Positions 18,356 to 27,008 are shown, counted from the first letter of the stretch. The stretch is 64,000 nt of DNA from Dietzia aurantiaca (GCF_021033825.1 NZ_JAIFXZ010000001.1:434001-498000), one strand, 5' to 3'. Made by a program: numbers and translations. Notes: generated from the letters alone by a model not told the origin.

Positions 18356-18576
18356 GGTCAGGCGGATCCGTGGCCGGCTTCATCGCCGGCCACGATCCGC
18401 CCCTGGTATTCACGGATCCTGCCCGATCTGCGTCAGTACGCCGGATCGAGCGACCCCGCATCGGTCGCTCGTCCGCATCGGAGACGGACGCTGCCGCCGG
18501 ACTCACAGGTGGTTCCGCTACCGTGGCGGGTCGATGCGTTCCGGCCGGGGCGCGCGAGCCGTACCGGGAGTAGTGG

Positions 18577-19164
18577 ATGACGACGACGAGCCAGCAACCA
18601 CCCGCCGGGGACCCGTCCCGAGGTCCCGGTGCAGGCGGCCCCGGAGCGGACGATCGCGGAGAAGCGGCGCGGCCCACCCGTCGGGGCTCGCTGGTCTGGG
18701 CAGGCGTGCTCCTCGCGGTGGTCGTCCTGGTCGCCGTTCTGGGCTGGCTGTTCACGATGGGCCCCCTGTCCTCAGCAGGCAGGGTCGAGCGCGAGGTCGC
18801 GCAGACGCTCGACGACATGAGCGCGGCCGAGTCGTTCGCCGAGTTCAACAGCCACATGTGTGCGGAGAACCGCGTCCCGCAGGAACTGGTGGATCAGATC
18901 ACCGCCTCGGGCGAACAGACCGGCACGGACCTGGACTCGATGCTGCGGGAGTCCATCGCGGGATCGTTCCCGGCCGACCTGAAGGTCACCGGCGTCGAGG
19001 TCGACGGCAACGGGACCGAGGCCAGCGCGACTGTGGAGTCCGGCGGCGAGGACGGCGAGACGACGAACGAGCAGATCCAGATGCGTAACGAGGACGGGGC
19101 GTGGAAGCTCTGCGAGCCCGGCGTCGGCATGGGCGCCGTCCCGCAGGAGGGCCAGCCCGGCTGA
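18577..19164 (+). CDS. Bitopic membrane protein with two-cysteine extracytoplasmic domain
   Basis: 195 residues: a Pro/Gly-rich cytoplasmic N-terminus (1-38), one membrane helix (about 40-62, LVWAGVLLAVVVLVAVLGWLF) and an exported domain with two cysteines (SHMCAEN and WKLCEPG) that probably form a disulfide. The exported part has an NTF2/DUF4878-like pattern (EFNSHMCAEN ... VTGVEVDGNGTEASATVES ... MRNEDGAWKLCE), which is a weak fold guess. GGGAG precedes ATG 18577. Mycobacteria have a membrane protein at the equivalent place upstream of fba (Rv0361, from memory). Function unknown. Confidence 0.7.
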   Translation: MTTTSQQPPAGDPSRGPGAGGPGADDRGEAARPTRRGSLVWAGVLLAVVVLVAVLGWLFTMGPLSSAGRVEREVAQTLDDMSAAESFAEFNSHMCAENRVPQELVDQITASGEQTGTDLDSMLRESIAGSFPADLKVTGVEVDGNGTEASATVESGGEDGETTNEQIQMRNEDGAWKLCEPGVGMGAVPQEGQPG

Positions 19165-19224
19165 TCGCTCCCTGACTCACCCGTGCGACCGCTCGCCGCC
19201 CATGAGATCTCGCGTAGACGCCGC

Positions 19225-19288
19225 GCCGCCTATCCGATGTCGCGCCACCTGCCAGATCTGACAGGCAGCGCGACATCAGATAGGCGGC
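19225..19288. repeat. 64-bp near-perfect palindrome
   Basis: Two 32-base arms meet at AGATCT (19254-19259) with no loop; I count 28 of 32 pairs matching, and the arms end in GCCGCC/GGCGGC. It lies between convergent genes, left of a separate, ordinary terminator for fba. It is longer than a typical terminator and has no loop, which suggests a dispersed palindromic element or a strong cruciform. Confidence 0.75.
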
Positions 19289-19352
19289 GTGCGACCACAT
19301 GGCCGATATTGCGGCCACCCGGCCCCGGCGCACGGCCAGCCGGCAAGCGAAG

Positions 19353-19383
19353 AGCCCCGAAACCTCGATGAGGTCGCGGGGCT
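19353..19383 (-). terminator. Terminator of fba
   Basis: AGCCCCG (19353-19359) pairs with CGGGGCT (19377-19383), with an inner ACCTC/GAGGT stem around GAT and a 2x2 internal loop. It begins 21 bases after the fba stop on the minus strand. Confidence 0.7.
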
Positions 19384-19404
19384 CCCGCCGTCAGGGAGGT
19401 CAGG

Positions 19405-20448
19405 TCAGGCCTTGGCGCCCTTGGACTTGCCGGCCGACTTGAGGTCGTTGCACGCCTCGACGACGCGCTCGGACATGGCCTGCTCAGCCTTCTTGAGGTA
19501 CGAGCGGGGGTCGTAGACCTTCTTGTTGCCCACCTCGCCGTCGACCTTCAGCACGCCGTCGTAGTTGCCGAACATGTGCGCGGCGATGGGCCGGGTGAAC
19601 GCGTACTGGGTGTCGGTGTCCACGTTCATCTTGATGACGCCGTAGCTCAGCGCCTCCTCGATCTCGCTCTTGGCCGAGCCCGAGCCGCCGTGGAAGACGA
19701 AGTCGAACGGCAGGTCGCCGGCGTTGAGGCCGAGCTTCTCGACGGCCACGTCCTGGCCCATCTTGAGGACCTCGGGCTTGAGCTTGACGTTGCCCGGCTT
19801 GTACACGCCGTGGACGTTGCCGAACGTCGCGGCCAGCAGGTAGCGCTGACCGGTGTTGCCGGCGCCGAGCGCGTCGAGGGTCGCCTGGAAGTCCTCGCGC
19901 GTGGTGTAGAGCTTCTCGTTGATCTCGTTCTCGACACCGTCCTCCTCGCCGCCGACGACGCCGATCTCGATCTCGAGGATCTGCTTGGCGTTGGCCGTCT
20001 TCTCGAGGAGCTCCTTGGCGATCTCGAGGTTCCGGTCGAGCGGGGTGGCCGAGCCGTCCCACATGTGCGACTGGAACAGCGGGTTCTCGCCGCGGTCGAC
20101 ACGCTCCTGGGAGATCTCGATGAGGGGGCGGACGAAGGTGTCCAGCTTGTCCTCGGGGCAGTGGTCCGTGTGCAGCGCGACCAGGATGTCGTACTTCTCC
20201 GCGATGACGTGCGCGAACTCAGCGAGCGCGACAGCACCGGTCACCATGTCCTTGACGTTCAGGCCGGAGCCGAACTCGGAACCACCGGTGGAGAACTGGA
20301 TGATGCCATCCGAGCCGGCATCGGCGAAGCCCTTGATGGCCGCGTTGATGGTCTCCGAGGAGGTGCAGTTGATCGCCGGGTAGGCGAACCCCTCCGTGCG
20401 GGCCCGGTCGAGCATGTCCTTGTACTGCTCCGGGGTGGCGATAGGCAT
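19405..20448 (-). CDS. fba: Class II fructose-bisphosphate aldolase
   Basis: 347 residues from ATG 20448 (MPIATPEQYKDML), with GGAGG 7 bases upstream; the longer frame to 20784 is antisense to the DedA gene and is rejected. It cleaves fructose 1,6-bisphosphate to DHAP and glyceraldehyde 3-phosphate, using Zn. Zn ligands sit in LHTDHCPED, NVHGVYKPG and FHGGSGS, with the class IIA NVDTDTQYAFTRPI block near the end. The C-terminus ends in a lysine-rich KSAGKSKGAKA. Monocistronic with its own terminator; divergent from DedA over a 130-base spacer. Confidence 0.97.
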   Translation of the reverse strand: MPIATPEQYKDMLDRARTEGFAYPAINCTSSETINAAIKGFADAGSDGIIQFSTGGSEFGSGLNVKDMVTGAVALAEFAHVIAEKYDILVALHTDHCPEDKLDTFVRPLIEISQERVDRGENPLFQSHMWDGSATPLDRNLEIAKELLEKTANAKQILEIEIGVVGGEEDGVENEINEKLYTTREDFQATLDALGAGNTGQRYLLAATFGNVHGVYKPGNVKLKPEVLKMGQDVAVEKLGLNAGDLPFDFVFHGGSGSAKSEIEEALSYGVIKMNVDTDTQYAFTRPIAAHMFGNYDGVLKVDGEVGNKKVYDPRSYLKKAEQAMSERVVEACNDLKSAGKSKGAKA

Positions 20449-20566
20449 TGACGATCCTCCAGATGTCGGTGCTGTGATTGGCCCCATCCTACGAGGTATC
20501 GGGAGGTAGCGGGCCCAGGGCCGGTAGTGCCCCCGCGCCTTCAGCGGATTCCCAGGTGCACTGGCA

Positions 20567-20572
20567 TAACCT
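20567..20572 (+). promoter_or_regulatory. Possible -10 element for a leaderless DedA transcript
   Basis: TAACCT fits the actinobacterial TANNNT -10 and ends 6 bases before the GTG at 20579, the geometry of a leaderless mRNA; no ribosome site is visible before the GTG. Confidence 0.45.
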
Positions 20573-20578
20573 CGTAGC

Positions 20579-21289
20579 GTGAATACGCACATCCTGGCCG
20601 AACAGGCACAGCACGTGGTGGCCCTGGGCCCCGGCTTCATGGACCCGGAATTCTGGCTTTCCGGAGACGGCCCGTTCGGCAATGCGATCCTGCCGGCCCT
20701 GCTCGCCGTGGTGTTCATCGAGTCCGGCCTGCTGTTCCCGTTCCTGCCCGGCGACTCGCTGCTCTTCACCGCGGGCCTGCTCACCCAGCAGGACAGTCCC
20801 TTCGCACCGCTGTGGGTCGTTCTGGTGACAGCACCGATCGCCGCGTTCCTCGGCGACCAGGTCGGCTATTTCATCGGCAACCGGTGGGGGCACCACCTCC
20901 AGAACCGGCCGGACGGGCGGATCTTCAAGCAGGCGTACATCACCGAAGCCCACGAGTTCTTCGAGAAGTGGGGCCCGGCGACGATCATCCTGTGCCGCTT
21001 CGTGCCGATCGTCCGCACATACGCACCGCTGGTCGCGGGTATGGCCGGGATGCGCTACCGGGTGTTCGTCACCTTCAACGTCGTGGGCGCGGTGCTCTGG
21101 GCGGCGGGCGTCACCGCACTGGGCGCGTGGCTGGGGCAGTTCACATTCATCAAGGACCACATCGACCTGATCCTCATCGGGATCGTGCTGGTGTCCGTGC
21201 TGCCGATGGTCATCACGGCCGGCCCCAAGCTGATCGACCGGATCCGCAACGGGCCCGCTGCCCCGGCCTCTGACCTACCCGGCGAGTAG
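20579..21289 (+). CDS. DedA family membrane protein (SNARE-associated)
   Basis: 236 residues. DedA proteins are membrane proteins of the VTT fold; several recycle undecaprenyl phosphate or maintain lipid distribution and proton motive force. The signature FIESGLLFPFLPGDSLLFTAGLL is followed by LGDQVGYFIGNRWG, then FFEKWGPATIILCRFVPIVRTYAPLVAGMAGMRYR (the conserved arginines) and several helices. GTG 20579 has no ribosome site; see the -10 element at 20567. Its last 15 bases overlap the convergent LLM monooxygenase gene. The equivalent mycobacterial gene is also next to fba (Rv0364, from memory). Confidence 0.9.
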   Translation: MNTHILAEQAQHVVALGPGFMDPEFWLSGDGPFGNAILPALLAVVFIESGLLFPFLPGDSLLFTAGLLTQQDSPFAPLWVVLVTAPIAAFLGDQVGYFIGNRWGHHLQNRPDGRIFKQAYITEAHEFFEKWGPATIILCRFVPIVRTYAPLVAGMAGMRYRVFVTFNVVGAVLWAAGVTALGAWLGQFTFIKDHIDLILIGIVLVSVLPMVITAGPKLIDRIRNGPAAPASDLPGE

Positions 21290-22270
21290 GCCCGCCAGAG
21301 CCGCGTCCGATCGGGCGAGTGCCTCACGGTCGTACATCGACGTTGAGGCCATGACCTCGTCGGCGCTCGTACGCTCAACCAGCGCGGCCAGTTGGGCGGC
21401 GACCCGTTCGGCGTCGCCGTAGAGGGTTCCGGCGATCCACTCGTCCATCCGGCGCAGCTGCTGCGGCCGGAACGTCCGGCCCATCACCTCGGCCGGCGAG
21501 CGCAACGGCCCGAACGCCCCGGTCTCCCGGGACTCGGCCATCGCCCAGGCCTCCGAGGCCAGCAGCTCGCGCGCGGCGGTGGTCGACTCGGCGACCGCCA
21601 CCTCGAGGCTCACCACCACGTAGGGCCTCGATGTGGCACCGCCTTGCCGGAAATTCTCGCGGTAGCGCTCCAGCGGGGTCGGGTCGGCGAGTAGCCGGGG
21701 CCCGCCCACCACGACGGGCAGCCCCGCCCGTGCCGCGATCTCCAGGCCACGGCCCGTCGCGAGCACGAAGACCGGCGGCGGATTCTCGATGACGGGCAGC
21801 GCGGTGACGGGGCCGCGCCCGTACAGGAAGTCCAGAACCGAGCTGATGTCGTGGGTGAAGGCGTCGTCGTCGTACTCCTCGACACCGAGCGCCGCGCGCA
21901 CCGGCGCGGTGAATCCCAGGGACCGCCCGACGCCCAGGTCGATCCGGCCCGGGTGCAGGGCCTCGAGCATGGCGAACTGCTCGGCGACGATCATCGGGCG
22001 GTGGTGGGGCAGCATCACGCCGCCGGTGCCCAGGCGGATGCGTCCGGTGCGCGCCGCGGCGGCCGCGATCAGGAGCTGCGGGCTGCCGCTGGCGATGCCG
22101 GGGACCGAGTGGTGCTCGGCCATCCAGAAGCGGTGAAAGCCCAGTTCGTCAGCATGCTCGGCCCGGCGGAGCGTCGCCTCGAGGGCGGCGGCGTGCGGCT
22201 CGGCGTGGCGGGTGCGGGACCGGTCCAGCAGCGAGAGGCGGAGCGTGTCCGGCAGGTCGGGGGTGGCCAC
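21275..22270 (-). CDS. Luciferase-like (LLM class) flavin-dependent monooxygenase
   Basis: 331 residues, TIM-barrel family using reduced flavin. The N-terminus RLSLLDRSRTRH resembles MsnO8-type LLM proteins; ADELGFHRFWMAEHHSVPGIASGSPQLLIAAAAARTGRIRLGTGGVMLPHHRP is the family core, followed by GRIDLGVGRSLG. It depends on a flavin reductase partner not seen here. Substrate unknown. GTG start at 22270, 18 bases after trmH, so probably the last gene of the pyrE operon. Confidence 0.85.
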   Translation of the reverse strand: MATPDLPDTLRLSLLDRSRTRHAEPHAAALEATLRRAEHADELGFHRFWMAEHHSVPGIASGSPQLLIAAAAARTGRIRLGTGGVMLPHHRPMIVAEQFAMLEALHPGRIDLGVGRSLGFTAPVRAALGVEEYDDDAFTHDISSVLDFLYGRGPVTALPVIENPPPVFVLATGRGLEIAARAGLPVVVGGPRLLADPTPLERYRENFRQGGATSRPYVVVSLEVAVAESTTAARELLASEAWAMAESRETGAFGPLRSPAEVMGRTFRPQQLRRMDEWIAGTLYGDAERVAAQLAALVERTSADEVMASTSMYDREALARSDAALAGLLAG

Positions 22271-22288
22271 GGCCCCACCGTAGCGCCG

Positions 22289-22978
22289 TCAGTTCCGGGG
22301 CGCTCCGGCGTGTTCACGGATCCAGGCGTGCATCGCGATGCCGGCGGCGACGCCAGCGTTGATCGAGCGGGTCGAGCCGAACTGGGCGATGGAGACGGTC
22401 TGGGCGGCCCGCTGGCGCGCGTCGTCGCTGACCCCGGGCCCCTCCTGGCCGAAGAGCAGGACGCACCCGCGTGGCAGCCGCGCGGTCTCGAGCGGCTCGG
22501 CGCCGGGGAGATTGTCGACGGCGACGACTGGCAATCCCTCCGACTCCGCCCACGTCATGAGTTCGGCGACGTCGGCGTGATGCCGAAGATGCTGGTAGCG
22601 GTCGGTGACCATGGCTCCTCGGCGGTTCCACCTGCGGCGTCCGATGATGTGCACCTCGGCGGCCAGGAAGGCGTTGGCGGTGCGGACGACCGTGCCGATG
22701 TTGGCGTCATGGCCGAAGTTCTCGATGGCCACGTGGAACTGGTGCCGGTGGGTGTCGAGGTCGGCGACGATCGCCTCGCGGCGCCAGTATCGGTACCGGT
22801 CGACGACGTTGCGGCGGTCGCCGGCATTCAGCAGGTCGGGATCCCACTGATCACCGGTCGGGCGGGGCCGTCCCGGGTGCTGGATCTCCCACGGGCCGAC
22901 GCCGACCTGCCCGTCGCCCCACTCGGTCGGCCCGGCAACGTCCTGCCCCGCCGGGCCGGCAGCGTCGGCCGAGTTCAC
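22289..22978 (-). CDS. TrmH/SpoU family RNA 2'-O-methyltransferase
   Basis: 229 residues. SPOUT methyltransferase with a trefoil knot; transfers methyl from SAM to ribose 2'-OH of tRNA or rRNA. Motif 1 is IENFGHDANIGTVVRTANAF, motif 2 CVLLFGQEGPGVSD, motif 3 VSIAQFGSTRSINAGVAAGIAMHAW. The N-terminal 55 residues (with QVGVGPWE) are an extension beyond the SPOUT core. GTG start overlaps the stop of the YhhN gene (GTGA). Target nucleotide is not predictable here; the mycobacterial homologue is also close to pyrE. Confidence 0.92.
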   Translation of the reverse strand: MNSADAAGPAGQDVAGPTEWGDGQVGVGPWEIQHPGRPRPTGDQWDPDLLNAGDRRNVVDRYRYWRREAIVADLDTHRHQFHVAIENFGHDANIGTVVRTANAFLAAEVHIIGRRRWNRRGAMVTDRYQHLRHHADVAELMTWAESEGLPVVAVDNLPGAEPLETARLPRGCVLLFGQEGPGVSDDARQRAAQTVSIAQFGSTRSINAGVAAGIAMHAWIREHAGAPRN

Positions 22979-23736
22979 CGCCCGCTTCCGGCGAATCTGG
23001 CCGCCGCGGCGGTTCCGGAGAGCATGAGCAGCGCGGCTGTCGCATAGGTGTCGATCACGCCGACGTCCAGCGCGCGGGCCGACAGCGAACCGCCCTCGGC
23101 CTTGCGGCGGGCCAGGATCAGGCCGTCGCTCAGCAGGAAAGCCGGCCCGGCCACGGCAAGCACCGATGCCGCCGGCCCGTGCGAACGGTCGACCGAGGTG
23201 GCCAGCGCCGACAGGGTGGCCAGGAGCCCGCCGTATGCGGCGAGCGGAGCGTTCTCCTTGCCCTCGGCCAGCAGCACCGCGCCCGCTCCGCCCGCGACGA
23301 CCCCGTGCACGGCAGCCTGCAATGGCTTGAACCGCAGCCCCGAGCGCAGCATCAGCGAGCCGATCGCCAGGTGCCCGACGCCGAACGCCGCGGCGCCCGC
23401 GATCAGACGGCCCTTCGACCGGCTGGCGTGCCCGCCGCCGAGCATGAGGATCACGTCGCCCGTGGTGTAGCCCGCGGCGGTGGCCGACAGCAGCGCCGCG
23501 TCAGCGGCGGAAAGCCGCCCCTCGCGCATCGCGATCGCCAGCGCCGCCGGGATGATAAGCGGCTTGCACAGCTTCTCCAACGCACCGAACTGCGTGGCCT
23601 TGGCGATCTCCGTGCCGCCGGTGGCCGCGAGGAATGCGGGCCCCTCCGGACGCGAGGTGTCGATCAGGGAATCGACACGTCTCTTCAGCGCCTGCCCCAG
23701 GGTGGCGGCGAACGCACTCGTCGTCGTCATCGTCAC
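22975..23736 (-). CDS. Lysoplasmalogenase-like YhhN family membrane protein
   Basis: 253 residues with about seven to eight hydrophobic helices. KLCKPLIIPAALA (conserved KP in the first third) and the GDVILMLG motif are the YhhN/TMEM86 signature; characterised members hydrolyse the vinyl-ether bond of lysoplasmalogens. A second conserved aspartate is not obvious, so the activity is uncertain. It overlaps pyrE by 4 bases (ATGA) upstream and trmH by 4 bases downstream. A start at the third codon is equally possible. Confidence 0.7.
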   Translation of the reverse strand: MTMTTTSAFAATLGQALKRRVDSLIDTSRPEGPAFLAATGGTEIAKATQFGALEKLCKPLIIPAALAIAMREGRLSAADAALLSATAAGYTTGDVILMLGGGHASRSKGRLIAGAAAFGVGHLAIGSLMLRSGLRFKPLQAAVHGVVAGGAGAVLLAEGKENAPLAAYGGLLATLSALATSVDRSHGPAASVLAVAGPAFLLSDGLILARRKAEGGSLSARALDVGVIDTYATAALLMLSGTAAAARFAGSGR

Positions 23737-24290
23737 TCCAATCCCAGGTCGGCCAGGCCCAGCAGGGCCCGGTACTCCACGCCCTCGGCGCGGATCACGT
23801 CGTCGGCTCCGGTCGCGCGGTCCACCACGGTGGCCACCCCCACGACCTCGGCGCCCGCCTCACGCAGGGCCTGCACAGCGGTCAGTGGCGAGTTGCCCGT
23901 GGTGGTGGTGTCCTCCACGACCAGCACCCGCTTGCCCACGAGGTCCGGTCCCTCCACGCGGCGCTGCATGCCGTGCTTCTTGGCCTCCTTGCGCACCACG
24001 CACGCGTCGATCGACCGACCCGGCGCGTGCATGATCGCCGTGGCGACCGGGTCCGCGCCCAGAGTCAACCCGCCCACCGCATCGAACTCCCAGTCCGCGG
24101 TCAACTCACGCAGGAGCCGCCCGATCAGCGGCGACGCCTCGTGGTGGAGGGTCGCGCGACGAAGATCGACGTAGTAGTCCGCCTCGCGGCCGGACGAGAG
24201 CGTGACGCGACCATGGACAACGGCGAGCTCGGCCACCAGCTCGGCGAGCCTGCGGCGCGCGTCGGGATCGACATCGGGGACGACGGTCAT
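23733..24290 (-). CDS. pyrE: Orotate phosphoribosyltransferase
   Basis: 185 residues. Adds PRPP ribose phosphate to orotate, giving OMP in pyrimidine synthesis. The PRPP loop RVLVVEDTTTTGNSPLTAV lies near residue 117-134; LSSGREADYYVDLR is the N-terminal signature and VVRKEAKKHG the flexible catalytic loop. AAGGAG precedes ATG 24290. First gene of the operon pyrE-yhhN-trmH-LLM, all with overlaps or short gaps. The spacer upstream holds its promoter and the terminator of the secreted-protein cluster. Confidence 0.95.
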   Translation of the reverse strand: MTVVPDVDPDARRRLAELVAELAVVHGRVTLSSGREADYYVDLRRATLHHEASPLIGRLLRELTADWEFDAVGGLTLGADPVATAIMHAPGRSIDACVVRKEAKKHGMQRRVEGPDLVGKRVLVVEDTTTTGNSPLTAVQALREAGAEVVGVATVVDRATGADDVIRAEGVEYRALLGLADLGLE

Positions 24291-24353
24291 CGGGCTCCTT
24301 GAGGTTGGTGCAGCTGACGCTGATGACTCTAGACGGCCCCTCAGACAGACACC

Positions 24354-24386
24354 GACGGGTCGGCCGCTTCATACGGCCGACCCGTC
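24354..24386. terminator. Terminator between secreted cluster and pyrE
   Basis: A perfect 13-bp stem (24354-24366 with 24374-24386) with a 7-base loop lies 36 bases after the stop of the leftward secreted gene. Confidence 0.65.
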
Positions 24387-24421
24387 AGAAGGCCAGCTGG
24401 CACCCGTCCTCTGAGTGGCCG

Positions 24422-25327
24422 TTAGCCCTCGCCGCCGCCACCGGTGTCGGTTTCCTCCCCTCCATCGCCGTTATCGACCCCGTCTTCTCCGCCGTTGTCG
24501 GTACCGTTGCCATCACCGTTGTTGCCACCCGCGCCGCTGCTGCCAAGCGATCCCAGCGAACCCGAGCCGAGAGACCCGGTGTTACCGTCCCCCTCATCCA
24601 CCTCAGCCGGCGGCCATCCCTCCTCGAATGCAGACCAGGCGTACAACTGAGCGTTGCCCTGCGCGGCCGCAGAGTTGGTGCCATTCGCGCACATGGTGAA
24701 GTACCCGACCTTGGCATCACTGCGAGGATTAGTCGATGGCGGGCCGAGAGTAACGGTTCTGGTGATATCGGCTCCGTTGTTCAATCTGAACGCGGGAGTT
24801 GTCCCGTACAGTCCGCCCACCTTTGCCGCAGTATTGCCCTCCGCGATCTGGGAGCGGAGCGCCACGGCCTCGCCCGCATTTGCTCCCACGCTGCCCTGCG
24901 GGAGGAACTGCGACAGTGGCCACAGGTCGACGACCATCGTTCCGGTAGAGCCCAGGACCGACATCGTGATCCGTACGTCCTCAGCCTTGACGTTCTGGAA
25001 TCGCTGGTAGTACTCAGCCGAGCCTTCTACAACAGTCGCGGTCGAGATCGAACCACCTGGCCGATTCTCCGCATCCTGGTTCGCAGCTTCGCAATAGACA
25101 TCGAAACCGAGGTTGTTGGCCATCGTGACCTGCGCTGTCCCGGCCTCTCGGTCGACCGAGACGACCTCGACGTCCATACCGGGGTTGTTGACGATCACGG
25201 TGCGGCCGTCGCCATTGTCTCCGGGGACGACGGTGACATGTGCAGATGCCGTGCCGGCAACTCCCACTGCGAGAAGGGTGGCCGCCGAGGCTACTGTCAG
25301 GCCTTTGAGACCTCTTTGGGTGAACAT
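24422..25327 (-). CDS. Secreted two-cysteine protein with GSLGS repeat and acidic Gly-rich tail
   Basis: 301 residues with a Sec signal (MFTQRGLKGLTVASAATLLAVGVAGTASA-H). The body resembles its two upstream neighbours: a strand ending in Cys (FDVYCEAAN), STATVVEGSAEYYQRF, AKVGGLYGT, and a late Cys in YFTMCANG before AWSAFEEG. Then GSLGSGSLGSLGSS, and about 42 residues almost entirely Gly, Asp, Asn and Glu. The acidic tail could bind Ca or be a disordered spacer. It is the last of three tandem paralogues, 30 bases after the previous stop, and is followed by a hairpin terminator. No known function. Confidence 0.75.
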   Translation of the reverse strand: MFTQRGLKGLTVASAATLLAVGVAGTASAHVTVVPGDNGDGRTVIVNNPGMDVEVVSVDREAGTAQVTMANNLGFDVYCEAANQDAENRPGGSISTATVVEGSAEYYQRFQNVKAEDVRITMSVLGSTGTMVVDLWPLSQFLPQGSVGANAGEAVALRSQIAEGNTAAKVGGLYGTTPAFRLNNGADITRTVTLGPPSTNPRSDAKVGYFTMCANGTNSAAAQGNAQLYAWSAFEEGWPPAEVDEGDGNTGSLGSGSLGSLGSSGAGGNNGDGNGTDNGGEDGVDNGDGGEETDTGGGGEG

Positions 25328-25357
25328 AAGACTCCTTGGTGGTACGGGCGTGGGCGG

Positions 25358-26098
25358 TTACGAGCCGAGCGAGCCTGCGCTGAGGCTGCCGGAGCTCCCG
25401 GGTTCAGGAACTGGGTTCGGGTCCTCGATGTCTTCAAGGCCCGTGTAGAGGAACCAGTCGTTGGTCTGGACGTTCCGGCACATGAAAATCGCTGCCGCAC
25501 GCCATTCGCCGCGATCGCCCGTCGCGGAGGGGCCGAGAACTGCGGAGTAGTTCACCGTTTGCTCTGCAGGAACCGAGAACTGCAAGCCGCCTCCGACTCG
25601 CGGGTCACCAGTACGCCCGGCAACCTTAGCTGCGTTATGGGCCGTCCGCGTGTCGGTCTCGGACGACCCAATGGCGCTTCCCGAGGGGAAGACGTCGTAG
25701 AGCGACCCGAGGGAAACCAAGTCTCCATTGGCGTTGGTGTCTGAAGGACCGGTGAACACCCGAGTGCGGTAGTACTCGATCACCTCGGACGCGACGGCAG
25801 CAGTGGTGACCTGGCCGTAGCCGAGTTCCGTAAGCAGGCCATCCCCCAGATTGAACTGCGGGACCTCGCATCGGAAGTCGGTTTCTGTCGAATTCTCGAT
25901 GGTCCCGGACACCTGGCTCGGGTCGTCGCCCTTCAGATCCACGTTGACGACGAGGGACGTGTCGTCAACCTTGACGACGTAGCCAGCAAATCCGCCGCCG
26001 GGCACCTGCGCCATCGCAGGGGTCGCGCCCGCGACGAGGGCAAGAGCGGCTGACGCGGCGAGGGCCCCGCGCGCCGCGCAACGAGTGGAATGGGTCAT
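25358..26098 (-). CDS. Secreted two-cysteine protein ending in SAGSLGS
   Basis: About 246 residues from ATG 26098 (MTHSTRCAARG), with AGGAG at correct spacing; upstream residues of the longer frame are Arg/His-rich and lack a signal. Signal peptide ends GATPAMA-Q. Family blocks: TDFRCEVP (Cys 1), VTTAAVASEVIEYYRTRVF, AAKVAGRTGDP, VPAEQTVNYSAVLGP, AAIFMCRNVQ (Cys 2), then a Pro/Glu linker and the tail GSSGSLSAGSLGS. Middle gene of three; the 86-base gap upstream may still allow co-transcription. Unknown function. Confidence 0.75.
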   Translation of the reverse strand: MTHSTRCAARGALAASAALALVAGATPAMAQVPGGGFAGYVVKVDDTSLVVNVDLKGDDPSQVSGTIENSTETDFRCEVPQFNLGDGLLTELGYGQVTTAAVASEVIEYYRTRVFTGPSDTNANGDLVSLGSLYDVFPSGSAIGSSETDTRTAHNAAKVAGRTGDPRVGGGLQFSVPAEQTVNYSAVLGPSATGDRGEWRAAAIFMCRNVQTNDWFLYTGLEDIEDPNPVPEPGSSGSLSAGSLGS

Positions 26099-26184
26099 TT
26101 CTCTACTCCTGTCATTCCGACGCCTATGCGGAATCGGGGTGCGTGTGCGTGCTCTGTGCAGGTGATCTCCTGCGCCGTGTGGGT

Positions 26185-26904
26185 TCAACTTCCGAGACCT
26201 GCACTTCCGAGGCTGCCCGTCGAGCCATCAGTGCCGTACGCAGGTTTGATGCCGCCCTCATACGCATGGAAGGCGTAGCGCTGGCCGCCCAGTGCACAGG
26301 TCAGGAAGACACCAGTCTGGAAATCTGCGCGTTGCCCTTCCACAGGGTGGTCGAGGCGGACGACGCGTTCGATCGCCTGCTCGGCCGGGATGGCCAGCGG
26401 AGACGCCATGACCCCGTAGTGGCCAGCGAGGCGTGCAGCTTCCAGTGCCTCGCCACTCTCGGTTAGTGCTCCCCACTCGGGGTTCATGAACTCGCCTGCG
26501 CTACCGAGCTGGGCCTGGACGGAACCGAGCGGGATGGTCTGGTTGCCGATCTGGGGGATCTGCAGGATCAGATCGGCGATCGTCGACTGCGGATACTGCG
26601 TATAGAAGTCGACCGACCGAGCGACCACCTCCGCTGTCGTCACCGTCGCCGCGGGTCCGCCATCGAGTCCCGTGCAGCTGATGTTGCTGGAGGTGTTGTT
26701 TTGCACGGCGACACGCACCGTGCCGTTCTCCTCGTTCAATGCGTCAACAACAATCTCAACCCGCTGGTCATCCACAGGGAAAACCGTCGTACGCGGATTG
26801 TTGCCAGGGATCTGCGCGTTACTCATCGGCGCAGCAGCCACGACGAAGGCTGCAGCGAGTCCGAGCGCCGCGAACTTGGCAGAAAGGTGCCGAGTGGGTG
26901 CCAT
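26185..26904 (-). CDS. Secreted two-cysteine protein ending in GSLGSAGLGS
   Basis: 239 residues from ATG 26904, AAGGAG upstream. Signal peptide ends APMSNA-Q. Family blocks: SNISCTGLDG (Cys 1), VTTAEVVARSVDFYTQYPQ, AARLAGHYGV, IPAEQAIERVVRLDHP, RADFQTGVFLTCALGG (Cys 2), YAFHAYEGG, then STGSLGSAGLGS at the very end. First gene of the three-paralogue run; a CRP-like site at 26993-27008 precedes it by 89-104 bp and it is divergent from the 524-residue protein at 27334. No enzyme motif is visible. Confidence 0.75.
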   Translation of the reverse strand: MAPTRHLSAKFAALGLAAAFVVAAAPMSNAQIPGNNPRTTVFPVDDQRVEIVVDALNEENGTVRVAVQNNTSSNISCTGLDGGPAATVTTAEVVARSVDFYTQYPQSTIADLILQIPQIGNQTIPLGSVQAQLGSAGEFMNPEWGALTESGEALEAARLAGHYGVMASPLAIPAEQAIERVVRLDHPVEGQRADFQTGVFLTCALGGQRYAFHAYEGGIKPAYGTDGSTGSLGSAGLGS

Positions 26905-26992
26905 GAATAGTTCTCCTTAAGCGTTGGCGAAGAATCAGTGAGACCGAGCACCACGCTCGACCGGTGCGGGCGTCGATCCGGAGACCAACCCA

Positions 26993-27008
26993 GTGTGACA
27001 TGTAGCAC
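26993..27008. promoter_or_regulatory. CRP/GlxR-like site upstream of the three-paralogue cluster
   Basis: On the minus strand TGTGC-TACATG-TCACA, one mismatch from TGTGA-N6-TCACA. A 24-base segment around it (GTGCT..ATGTCACACT.GGTT.G) recurs at 27219 on the other side of the divergent spacer with 20 of 24 identical. Confidence 0.6.
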
